The position numbers and the translations under genes are program-made. DNA of 64,000 bases from Bacteroidales bacterium (GTDB lineage Bacteria; Bacteroidota; Bacteroidia; Bacteroidales; F082): NCBI GenBank assembly GCA_019454985.1, contig JACFNF010000003.1:62001-126000 (forward strand). The letters run 5' to 3'. The notes beneath the pieces were generated by a model, which saw nothing but the letters and a program-made list of their open reading frames with translations, had not been told where the DNA came from and ran no database searches. Below are positions 7,761-16,101 of the stretch, one piece after another (positions within the stretch are counted from its first letter, which is position 1; each line of letters starts with the position of its first letter).

Positions 7761-10700
7761 TTAGAATTTCACATTAAGGCCAAGGGTATAAATTGCTGCA
7801 ACGGGATAGGTCTGAGTATCAATTCCGTTGGCAACTTCGGGTGTAAAACCGTTGTATTTAAACATCGTGAGCGGGCGTTCGGCGGTGAAAAATACACGTG
7901 TTATCGGGAAAGATCCATTGAACCAGGTTTTGTTATTGATTGTATAGCCAAGCTGGATATTCTGGAAACGGAAAAACGAGCCATCCTCCACAAAATAATC
8001 ACTCATTTTTTGATTCCATCCTTTGCGTAGTCCAGCCGAACTTGGGTATTTGTTAGAGGTACCATCCCCATGCCAGCGGTTCACAGCAAGTTCGGCATCG
8101 AGGTTTCCATCGGGTATCCAGATGATTTCGCCGCGTTTGCGGTTCAACACCTTATTGCCAGCTTGCCCGTAAAAGCTGAGCGTGAAATCGAGGTTTTTCC
8201 AGTTGAGGTTGATGTTGCCGCCATACATGATGTTGGGGAAATACGAACCTAAGATCACACGGTCGTCGTCGTCAATTTTGCCATCTTTGTTTTGGTCAAC
8301 ATACTTGAAATCGCCCGGAACAAGACCATTGGCCACAGCAATGGGATCGGCATCAATTTCGGCCTGATTCTGATAAACCCCGGCCACCTTACGCCCGTAG
8401 AAGGCCATCAGCGGCTCGTTGAGGTAGGTGCGTTGACGGAATTCGGCGCTACCGCCGTCAATATAGGTTTGTCCGTAAAGGTCAACAGCCTGATTTTTAA
8501 GGGTCGAGAAATTGGCGCTGACTGAATAGTTAAAATCTTTGCTGATGTTGTTAGTCCAGGTAGCTTCGAGTTCAATACCACTGTTGCGAATCACACCGAC
8601 AGGTTTAAGTACGCTATTACCTACTCCTGGATTAATGACCGGAATGGCAGCATTCTTAGTATCACGACGGTAATAATCTATGTCAAGAGCCAGATGGTCG
8701 TTCAGCAAACGCGAGGTGAAACCGATATTGGTTTCTTCGACAAGCTCCCATTTGAGCCAACTGAATGAATTGCTGACAACGGTGCCCGAATAGACGATGC
8801 CGCCAAGGGTAGTAGTAACCACACGTGTGGTGTATGCGCCGTCGGAAGCCGGAACGGACTCATTGCCAAGTTGACCCCAACTGGCACGAAGTTTAAGAAA
8901 CTGGATATAGCGATTTCCCTTCAGGAAGGGCTCTTCCGAAATGACCCAGCCCAAACCAAAAGCAGGAAATTTACCCCATTTTTGTTGGTATTTATTGCTG
9001 CCGTCGGCACGGAAAGTGGCATAAAACAAATAGCGATCGCTGAAATTGTAGGCTAAACGACCAAAATAAGACATGCCATATTGCCGCAGACCATTATCCC
9101 AAACGGCTTCAGCAGGAATGTTGAGCGATTGGTCGAGATACCAAGCCTGTTCCATATTGGTCGGAAAATTTTTGCCTTGAGCCGAAACCACTAACATATC
9201 TTCGTCCTTGAACGACGAACCGGCCATCAAAGTAAAATGATGCCGTTGAATGTCTTTATTAAAGGTTAACACATTATCCCAGATGCTCGTGTTGAACAGT
9301 GAGAGAGTGCGGGTAATGGTGGCATCAGGATTCTGGAAACTGTTGCCGATAAACCACGGAAGATTGACTACGCGCTGGTCAACGGATGAATAATAATAAT
9401 TATAGGTGCTTTTGAAAGATAACATTTTAGGCAGGAGCGTAAAATCGGCAAAAAAGGCCGTTGTCATCTTTTTTATTTTCATCCGGTCAATGTTGAAGTC
9501 TAAGGTTGGGAAGGGGTTCTGTCCGCTGCGATAACCCAAATCCTGTGCATTGGCATAGTTTAACGGATGGGCATTGGTAAGGTTTTCGTCGTAAACCGGC
9601 ATGATAGGTACAGCAAAGTAGGCTTGATTCCATGCCGAATTTTGTGGGTTGAACTTGTTGGCATTACTCGAGATGATGTTGCCTCCAACCGTAAGCCAGT
9701 CATTCACCTTGACATCAATCTTGGAACGGAGATTGACCCTTTCATATTCGTTTTTCATTTTCAGGATACCGTCCTGATAAAAATAATTTGCTCCCAATGA
9801 ATAGCGTGCTTTGTCAGTGCCACCGCTGATATCAAGGTTATGATTGCTTTGTGGAGCTATTTGCAGGATCTCTTTATACCAATCGGTGTTCACATCCGGT
9901 ACATTGGGGTTGATTCGGCTACGGCCATAACGCTGCATAGCGTTGAGGATAAACGACTGATCAGCAGGCGAACCCGACTCTATGGCCATCATGGTAAACT
10001 GTTGTGCATTGGCCATTTTCACAATATTTTGTGCATTCTGAAACCCGTAATAGCCATCATAGGTGACTTCGGTTTTTTTGTTGTGACTACCCGATTTAGT
10101 GCTGATGAGAATGACCCCATTGGCTGCCCTTACACCATAGATGGCGGCTGCCGAGGCATCTTTCAACACCGAGACCGACTCTATATCGCCGGGATTAAGG
10201 AAGTCAATATTGTCGTAAAACATGCCGTCAACGACATAAAGCGGAGCATCGCTCCCCCTGCCGGGAAACGACCCGATACCGCGAAGCCGCACCGTTGGGC
10301 TGTCGCCAGGGCCGCCGCCGCCCACCACTTGCAGACCGGCAACCTTGCCCTGAAGTCCCTGCATGGGCTGCGATGAAGGTGTTTTAGCCAATTCATCCGA
10401 TTTGATGGTAGTGATGCTCGAAGTAAGGTCTTTCACCTTCACAGTACCATAACCCACAACTACCACTTCCTGAAGGCTGGCTTTGGCAGTCGCAAGACTG
10501 ATTTTTAGGTGAAGTGATTGACCAACAATTACTTCTGCCGTCTCGTACCCAACATAACTCACCACAACCGTATTTTCGCCCGGGGAAAGCGTCAAAGCAA
10601 AATTGCCATCTAAATCGGTGGAAGTGCCTTTGTTCGTTCCTTTGATCATCACCGTGGCACCGGGTAATGATTCACCCGTCGAACTGTCGGTTACAGTGCC

Positions 10701-10811
10701 GGAGACATTCCTTGTTTGAGCTTGCAGCAGACTCGGCGCGGCAAACATCAGAACGAACAGAAGAATCCAAAGCCGGCGCGAAACCGTGCATAAGAGTAAA
10801 TAATTCTTCAT
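7761..10811 (-). CDS. SusC/RagA family TonB-dependent outer-membrane transporter
   Basis: A 1016-residue outer-membrane receptor. After the signal peptide there is a carboxypeptidase-D-like regulatory domain (about 34-115: VSGTVTDSSTGESLPGATV, SYVGYE), the SusC linker LQEVVVVGYGT, a plug (about 120-230, with PLYVVDGM and SVSVLKDASAAAIYG) and a 22-strand barrel ending in an aromatic residue (GLNVKF). It imports glycan fragments bound by SusD, powered by TonB/ExbBD encoded elsewhere. There is no STN domain before the CarboxypepD-like part, so it is not a FecI/FecR-coupled transducer type. It is the first gene of the operon; 352 bp separate it from the next gene. Confidence 0.95.
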   Translation of the reverse strand: MKNYLLLCTVSRRLWILLFVLMFAAPSLLQAQTRNVSGTVTDSSTGESLPGATVMIKGTNKGTSTDLDGNFALTLSPGENTVVVSYVGYETAEVIVGQSLHLKISLATAKASLQEVVVVGYGTVKVKDLTSSITTIKSDELAKTPSSQPMQGLQGKVAGLQVVGGGGPGDSPTVRLRGIGSFPGRGSDAPLYVVDGMFYDNIDFLNPGDIESVSVLKDASAAAIYGVRAANGVILISTKSGSHNKKTEVTYDGYYGFQNAQNIVKMANAQQFTMMAIESGSPADQSFILNAMQRYGRSRINPNVPDVNTDWYKEILQIAPQSNHNLDISGGTDKARYSLGANYFYQDGILKMKNEYERVNLRSKIDVKVNDWLTVGGNIISSNANKFNPQNSAWNQAYFAVPIMPVYDENLTNAHPLNYANAQDLGYRSGQNPFPTLDFNIDRMKIKKMTTAFFADFTLLPKMLSFKSTYNYYYSSVDQRVVNLPWFIGNSFQNPDATITRTLSLFNTSIWDNVLTFNKDIQRHHFTLMAGSSFKDEDMLVVSAQGKNFPTNMEQAWYLDQSLNIPAEAVWDNGLRQYGMSYFGRLAYNFSDRYLFYATFRADGSNKYQQKWGKFPAFGLGWVISEEPFLKGNRYIQFLKLRASWGQLGNESVPASDGAYTTRVVTTTLGGIVYSGTVVSNSFSWLKWELVEETNIGFTSRLLNDHLALDIDYYRRDTKNAAIPVINPGVGNSVLKPVGVIRNSGIELEATWTNNISKDFNYSVSANFSTLKNQAVDLYGQTYIDGGSAEFRQRTYLNEPLMAFYGRKVAGVYQNQAEIDADPIAVANGLVPGDFKYVDQNKDGKIDDDDRVILGSYFPNIMYGGNINLNWKNLDFTLSFYGQAGNKVLNRKRGEIIWIPDGNLDAELAVNRWHGDGTSNKYPSSAGLRKGWNQKMSDYFVEDGSFFRFQNIQLGYTINNKTWFNGSFPITRVFFTAERPLTMFKYNGFTPEVANGIDTQTYPVAAIYTLGLNVKF

Positions 10812-11163
10812 AGTTTTCTCATTGTTTTGAAGGTTGAAATTAAATGTAAACTTGGAATAATATATTTAACAGATTGAGTATTTATAAAAAATGATTTTAT
10901 CAAACCCGGAGTATTGATCCATTTCTGGCTTCAATTTTTGCTAAGGCTTAATTTGTAGGCGTAAAAATAATATTTGTTTGAGCGAAATTGAATTTATCTC
11001 CAAGAAAAAAGTTTAAAATTTCTTTGTTTTGATGAAAGCTCGGCTTGAATTTCCTAAAATGATCTTGAACTTCTTCAAAGTTCGCGTAGGTTATGAGCAG
11101 TTTATCAAAAGTATGGCCTTCAAGAACCTATTCGTTGAAAAAGATGTTCGTGGAAACAAAAAA
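10812..11163. other. 352-bp AT-rich intergenic region upstream of susC
   Basis: The stretch between the SusC start and the flippase stop must hold the promoter of the polysaccharide locus, read leftward. I found no clear TAnnTTTG/TTTG promoter pair on the minus strand and no convincing operator repeat. The right half contains only the small plus-strand frame described separately. No regulator gene is next to the locus. Confidence 0.6.
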
Positions 11164-11187
11164 TCATCTTTCTGCTGTTTTTCTTGA
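11032..11187 (+). CDS. Possible 51-residue small ORF, unknown
   Basis: An ATG at 11032 opens a 51-codon frame ending at TGA 11185-11187. It is basic and aromatic (starts MKARLEFPKMILNFF) and ends in a Ser/Cys/Phe tail. It overlaps the 3' end of the convergent flippase gene by 24 bp. I recognise no family, and it could be a chance frame or a decayed fragment. Confidence 0.2.
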   Translation: MKARLEFPKMILNFFKVRVGYEQFIKSMAFKNLFVEKDVRGNKKSSFCCFS

Positions 11188-12459
11188 AACAGTTTTTCGA
11201 AGCAGTTCTTTTACAATTCGAATATCATCTTTTCGAAGGACAAAATCACCGATTCGGGCGGCTGTAATTTTCCTGAAGGCAATCCATTGGTAGGCCACAG
11301 CAGCCATATAAGCCATAGAGGCCGAGGCCGCAGCACCCAACATCCCAAATGGTTTAACCAAAAAGATAACCGATGGAAGCGAAACGCAAAACCCGGTAAT
11401 TGAGGCATAAAGGTTATGTTTCGGACGCCCTGTACCCGAGAAAAAATGGCTGAAAATGGCATTGGCCGCTAATGCCACAACGCCCGGACTGAGCACGAAA
11501 ATCACCGTGTTGACACCTCCAAAATCTTTTCCCAATATCGCACTAAACCAGGCAGAGGGAATTAGGCAAAGTACTATGACCGCAAAAAGCGTGATCATCA
11601 CTGCCAATTTCATCAATCTGATGGTAATTTCTTTGGCATAATCCGCATTGTTTGAGTTGCTTATGGCTGAGAGCTGAACCAACGAGATGCTTTGTCCAAT
11701 CAGCCTCAATCCCTCGGTAAGCTGAGTGGCCGAATGATAAACTCCAAGATTGGCCAGGCCTGAAAGCGATCGGATGAAATAAAAACCTAATCGCTTGTTC
11801 AATAAATGGGTGATACTCGAAAGCTGGGTCATCAAACCAAAATCCAACATCTCGCGCAGGGTTGGCGCTCTGAGTTCCGTTGTCCTGGGAAGCTGTATCA
11901 GAAAAAGAAAGCCAAATGAAACACTCACGGCGTACGAGATTGTTTGTGACCACACAAATGCCCAGGCGGTGCGTACTCCAGCACCCCAGATCAATAATGC
12001 CATGAGCGGAATCACTAACAAGAACTGAAGGGTAAACAAAATGTTGAATTTCTTTATTTGCTCTCTTCCAAGCAAAATATTTTGATTAATGCCATGTAAT
12101 CCACTAAGTATCACCAAGATCAGAATAATGAGTCCATAGCCTTCGGGTACAAGGATATGTAACAGTTTAGGCCAAGATCTCAATAGGAGCAGGGCGACGC
12201 CGGTTATGGAAACAATGAAGATAAGCCAAACGATGGCCAAAGTCATCAATTTTTTAAGTTGTCGCCGCGAACTGTAAAAGACCAATGCATTGCCGGCCAT
12301 ATCGGCAACCAACAAAATGAGCGAAACATCGAGCATCACCAATCCGGCCACCCCCCATTCACGACTGCCTAAGAAATTGGTAGCAATCCACAGGATGACC
12401 AATCCCGAGAAGGCGTTTAAAATACGCGTGAAAGAGGTAGAAACAATTTTCCGGATCAT
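11164..12459 (-). CDS. Lipopolysaccharide/O-unit flippase-like membrane protein (Wzx/MATE fold)
   Basis: A 431-residue polytopic membrane protein with about twelve to fourteen hydrophobic segments. The N-terminal pattern (FTRILNAFSGLVILWIATN, REWGVAGL) and LGREQIKKFNILFTLQFLL resemble the oligosaccharide flippase/polysaccharide-biosynthesis exporter family that moves undecaprenyl-linked glycans across the inner membrane. Its ATG overlaps the end of the formyltransferase-like gene by 4 bp, so the two are translationally coupled. No glycosyltransferase is adjacent, so the transported glycan is unknown. Confidence 0.75.
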   Translation of the reverse strand: MIRKIVSTSFTRILNAFSGLVILWIATNFLGSREWGVAGLVMLDVSLILLVADMAGNALVFYSSRRQLKKLMTLAIVWLIFIVSITGVALLLLRSWPKLLHILVPEGYGLIILILVILSGLHGINQNILLGREQIKKFNILFTLQFLLVIPLMALLIWGAGVRTAWAFVWSQTISYAVSVSFGFLFLIQLPRTTELRAPTLREMLDFGLMTQLSSITHLLNKRLGFYFIRSLSGLANLGVYHSATQLTEGLRLIGQSISLVQLSAISNSNNADYAKEITIRLMKLAVMITLFAVIVLCLIPSAWFSAILGKDFGGVNTVIFVLSPGVVALAANAIFSHFFSGTGRPKHNLYASITGFCVSLPSVIFLVKPFGMLGAAASASMAYMAAVAYQWIAFRKITAARIGDFVLRKDDIRIVKELLRKTVSRKTAER

Positions 12460-14141
12460 TTTCCTTTCCTGAATTTGAGTTCCGCCTGATGTAGAAAACC
12501 GGATACAGTGAAACCAAAACGTTTCCCGTCAATCAGGATGCCGTCGGAGCACTTGTTATAGGTGTGAAGCCCATGCTTGTATGGCCAAAGGGGCGAAGGG
12601 GAGAGCCTTCCGACAATTTTTTCTTCAAAATGGCTGGGGCTGAGCGACACGATCTCACAAAGGTTAACGGCACGCCCGTAATGTAGTGAGCAGTCCTGAA
12701 CCGGTCTGATCAGCTTTCCGCCTTCACGAAAAGGCATTCCGGCATTGCGCGCTGAGGCGATGTCAGTCTTCACCGGATTGTTTTGATGCGGGATATAAGG
12801 CCCCAGAAGATGATCGGAGTAAAAAGCGTAAAGATGAACGCTTGGGAACGATTTTTCCGTAAAAAGCAACCACCATCGCCCCTCATGCCGAAAAACAACA
12901 GGATCAACAGCAGCATAACCAGTCAGCAACTCACCTACGAAATGGGCTTTAACCTCCTTTGTATCAATTCTATACAGTTTAACTGTACGGCTTTGATAAC
13001 ATTCAGGAATCAAATAGTGATTGCCCTCATGCTCCAAAACATATGGGAAACTCAGATGTTCGTTTTCCTCCAGAACTACCCTTGGTGTCTGATAATTTTC
13101 CGAAGCCTTGAGTGCAACGATGCGCCCCTTGCCTTTGGAGTAATTGAACTCTTCGGCCAAAATATGCTTATCGTCCGATGTTTCAAGAAAAAATGGATCA
13201 GCCAGATAGGAGTTTTTGCTCTGACGGGCAATCCGGTTAAAAAGGTCAGGATTTTTCATTGCGCTTTCCCAGGAACCACCGACTAGAGCAATATGCCAGT
13301 CTTCGTGCCGGAAAAGGAATCGAAAATGAAATTCTATTCTCCTGTAAATCAACAAGAAGAAAAAGTAGATCATCTGAAAATTGCCGGGTGGTTTAAAGAT
13401 GGGCGCCCGGGTCTCGGAAAGGGGAGGAGTAAAATGTTCGACATCAAGGTTGCGACAAACCTGAGCCGGCATGAGCGCACTTTCGGTGTAAATCTGGTCG
13501 AGATGTGCCTGATATGAATGATATATGACGGGATAATAATTTTTCTTCAGGAGATAGCCTTTGTCCAATCCGGCGCTCAGCTTTTGCAAAATAACTCCGT
13601 TTTTTGGCACTTTATGGTAAAACTCCCAGAAACCCGGCGGGCCGCCCCTTATCTCTTGTTCATCATCGTGATGAAATGACCAAATGCCAAATCTTGCCAT
13701 ATTTAAAGCCTTGCCTCTGAGGATGTTAAAACCAAAACGAAGAATAAAATCCAAGTTCTCATTTTCTAAATTCCGAATCATTTCCTCTGGAAGTTCGGTG
13801 GTATGCCCCTTCACAAAAGGGTTGCAATCCATCAGCTTGGCTCCGGAAAGTAGCTCGGCGATGTCTTTGGTTTTTTTTGAGGATGGCCTGAAAATGAATC
13901 TGTTCCATAACCGGAAAATCAGGCGGTTATAGGGATAATTTTGAATTTTGGAGATGAAGGAAGGCTTTTCATGGGACTCCTTTTTTATAATGAAGATTTC
14001 CAGACGATGGCCTTCTTCAAGCAGCAGCTTTATGGTTTCATATTGCCATGATTCCAGAAAAAGACTATTGGCCAGCACTCCAAAACGAAAACTTGTTTCC
14101 GCTTTTGCCGTCCTCGTTCGTAAATCAAATTTTTGCTTCAT
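12456..14141 (-). CDS. Fusion of formyltransferase-like domain and GINT1-type beta-propeller domain
   Basis: A 561-residue two-domain protein. Residues about 18-205 resemble folate-dependent formyltransferases: the Rossmann-like start FRFGVLANSLFLESWQ, FGFNIL with Asn139 at the expected catalytic Asn position, then SFHHDD (His157/158) and GGPPGFWEFYH where the family has its HxSLLP-type motif. After a hydrophobic linker (about 256-275), residues about 282-555 resemble the propeller found in glucosamine inositolphosphorylceramide transferase-like and GH43-like proteins (SYLADPFFLE, HILAEEF, GNHYLIPE, AAVDPVVF, RWWLLFTE). Such fusions are found among poorly characterised bacterial glycan-cluster proteins. 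Coupling to the flippase supports a role in surface-glycan assembly. No enzymatic activity can be stated. Confidence 0.65.
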   Translation of the reverse strand: MKQKFDLRTRTAKAETSFRFGVLANSLFLESWQYETIKLLLEEGHRLEIFIIKKESHEKPSFISKIQNYPYNRLIFRLWNRFIFRPSSKKTKDIAELLSGAKLMDCNPFVKGHTTELPEEMIRNLENENLDFILRFGFNILRGKALNMARFGIWSFHHDDEQEIRGGPPGFWEFYHKVPKNGVILQKLSAGLDKGYLLKKNYYPVIYHSYQAHLDQIYTESALMPAQVCRNLDVEHFTPPLSETRAPIFKPPGNFQMIYFFFLLIYRRIEFHFRFLFRHEDWHIALVGGSWESAMKNPDLFNRIARQSKNSYLADPFFLETSDDKHILAEEFNYSKGKGRIVALKASENYQTPRVVLEENEHLSFPYVLEHEGNHYLIPECYQSRTVKLYRIDTKEVKAHFVGELLTGYAAVDPVVFRHEGRWWLLFTEKSFPSVHLYAFYSDHLLGPYIPHQNNPVKTDIASARNAGMPFREGGKLIRPVQDCSLHYGRAVNLCEIVSLSPSHFEEKIVGRLSPSPLWPYKHGLHTYNKCSDGILIDGKRFGFTVSGFLHQAELKFRKGK

Positions 14142-14159
14142 GCGCTTTTGCTACCTTTG
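14132..14159 (+). promoter_or_regulatory. Candidate promoter for the asparagine-synthase-like gene
   Basis: TACCTTTG at 14152-14159 matches the Bacteroidota -7 element TAnnTTTG exactly, with TTTG at 14132-14135 as a -33 element at a slightly short 16-bp spacing. It would give a leader of about 75 nt. Confidence 0.45.
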
Positions 14160-14243
14160 TAAGGACAAATTGTCTGCTGCGGCCAATCAGCAAATATCTG
14201 CTTTTTTCCGCATGTTTTGTTCATACAACATCAATTTACTGCC

Positions 14244-15986
14244 ATGCCAGGTCTTGCCATCTGCTGCAATTTTTCTGTACTGGAGATTCAGTCAGCGCTT
14301 CATCAACCACTGAGGACTGATTACCCGGTTGTACGGCAAGAATTTAACGTCGGCCAAGGGCTTTTTGTTGCAGCGTTCACTTATTCCGGCTATCCTTTTT
14401 TGCATTGGCAGCGTGGCGAATGGCTCATATTTGTCGAAGGAAAAACCTATCCTTTCGACCCAAATGCTTTGCGCGAAGATTGCTTTTCGTGGTTTACAGA
14501 CGATGGGTTTCGCCTTGGGCATATCGGGAAATGGGTGGAAAAACAGGATGGTGAGTTCGTGGTTGTGTTGATAAACAGCATTTTACAGAAAGGATTGATT
14601 TTCAACGACCGTTTTGGCCGGCTTCCGCTTTATCTTCTTCAGGAACAAGGAAAATGGTGTATCACCCGTGAAATTGGTTTCGTCCGTCAACTGACACAAC
14701 ATCCCAAAGCCGACAAAGTGGCGATGGCCGAAAACCTTTTGTTTGGTTACCCACTTGGTAACAAAACCTTTGATAAGCGCGTCAAACGTATCCCGCCCTC
14801 AACACAAATTGCTTTTGACCTGTCTGAAGGGAAGTTTTCCAGCCGGCATACCCTTCCGCAATGGGAAGGTCGGCAAAAAGCCAATTATGAAAATAATAAA
14901 CGCCTGCTACAAACACTTGGACAAGCCATCACCAATCGTCTTGAAGCCAATCCCAACTTGACTCTTTCGCTAAGCGGCGGACTTGACTCCCGGTTGATAG
15001 CGGCTATTCTTAAAAAGCAAAATACTGATATTCAGTGGCTGACCTATCATGATGCCGAAGGCTCGGCAGAAAAAGATGGGATATCAGCACGAAAAATTGC
15101 CAAACAGCTTCATCATAGCCAATTTGAGACAATCAAGCTTCCGCCTGTAATAGCCGAAAACGTAAGCCGACTTTTGCAACTCAAGCAAGGGATGAATGGT
15201 GCCGACATGGCTTTTCTGATCCCTTTTTTAGAGCTCTTTCATCAAAACCAATGGCAGATGATGACCGGCGATGGAGGCGACAAAACCCTTGAAAGTCTCC
15301 GGCCTCCGTTGCCTCTCATACATCAAAATCAGCTTTTACCGCTGCTTTTGTGGAAACATCGGGCTCCCTCCATTGCTTCTGTAGCTCAGATTTTAGATGT
15401 GGAGGTTAATTTCATTCAGGATTCGTTGCGCGAAAGCCTGAAACCTTATGAATCGAAAAAGCTTGAGAACCAGTACGAAATGTTTATGTATCATGAAAGA
15501 GCTATCCATTGGCTGTTCGAAGGTGAAGATCGCAACAGGTCATTTTGCTGGACAACATCTCCATTTTATCAGCCCGATTTCTGGGATTCAGCAATGGAAA
15601 TCAGGATGCAGGACAAATCTTTTGGGAAATTGTTTGTAGAACTTTTCCGACAACTTCCCGGAAAGCTTGACACCCTTGAAAATCCAAACTGGCGATTAGC
15701 GCCGGCACAACGTTCACAACTTCAGTACTTGCAATTCAAACAGTCCATAAAAGCCGGCTTGAATCTTTTTCCGGTATTCCAATCCCGCATAGGAATTGCT
15801 TGGAGGAATCTTCCTCAATTCCCCAATTTTGAATGGTTTGCTCATTTCGTACCTTTTTTGTCAAATTCTCCAATATGGCAACGCTCAGAAAAAGAATTAC
15901 TTACACCCGAAATTTGGCTAAGGCTCCTCAGTGCTACCTTGCCCGAGATGACAAGAAACGAAATGCCGGTGAAGGCTTATTCCTAA
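14244..15986 (+). CDS. Asparagine-synthase-related protein lacking the glutaminase cysteine
   Basis: A 580-residue protein from the first in-frame ATG (14244); an upstream TTG at 14217 is possible but less likely. The N-terminal half keeps a class II glutamine-amidotransferase fold outline (GEFVVVLINS, NDRFGRLPLY) but starts MPGLAIC, with Pro where active AsnB enzymes have the catalytic Cys2. The C-terminal half has the ATP-pyrophosphatase P-loop SLSGGLDSR (about 242-250). So an ATP-dependent adenylating/amidating activity using free ammonia or another nucleophile is plausible, while glutamine hydrolysis is not. It is divergent from the formyltransferase-flippase pair with 102 bp between starts; such homologues recur in polysaccharide and peptide-natural-product clusters. 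Confidence 0.8.
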   Translation: MPGLAICCNFSVLEIQSALHQPLRTDYPVVRQEFNVGQGLFVAAFTYSGYPFLHWQRGEWLIFVEGKTYPFDPNALREDCFSWFTDDGFRLGHIGKWVEKQDGEFVVVLINSILQKGLIFNDRFGRLPLYLLQEQGKWCITREIGFVRQLTQHPKADKVAMAENLLFGYPLGNKTFDKRVKRIPPSTQIAFDLSEGKFSSRHTLPQWEGRQKANYENNKRLLQTLGQAITNRLEANPNLTLSLSGGLDSRLIAAILKKQNTDIQWLTYHDAEGSAEKDGISARKIAKQLHHSQFETIKLPPVIAENVSRLLQLKQGMNGADMAFLIPFLELFHQNQWQMMTGDGGDKTLESLRPPLPLIHQNQLLPLLLWKHRAPSIASVAQILDVEVNFIQDSLRESLKPYESKKLENQYEMFMYHERAIHWLFEGEDRNRSFCWTTSPFYQPDFWDSAMEIRMQDKSFGKLFVELFRQLPGKLDTLENPNWRLAPAQRSQLQYLQFKQSIKAGLNLFPVFQSRIGIAWRNLPQFPNFEWFAHFVPFLSNSPIWQRSEKELLTPEIWLRLLSATLPEMTRNEMPVKAYS

Positions 15987-16016
15987 AAAATGTTAAACCG
16001 TTTTGATGAAATTCTG

Positions 16017-16024
16017 TAATTTTG
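16017..16024 (+). promoter_or_regulatory. Candidate -7 element upstream of the C25 peptidase gene
   Basis: TAATTTTG is an exact TAnnTTTG match 78 bp before the start codon. No TTTG lies at the usual spacing upstream (TTTG at 16002 is only 11 bp away), so support is partial. Confidence 0.35.
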
Positions 16025-16101
16025 AAGCTCTTTTTCTGCCGTTTCTCCTGCTTTCGACTTATATACTTGATTCTCAATAAAATGTTCAATTTCCTTTATT
16101 T

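Noticed and set aside
9840..10376. Plus-strand 178-residue frame within susC
   Set aside because: It is antisense to the conserved SusC plug region and has no plausible start context.
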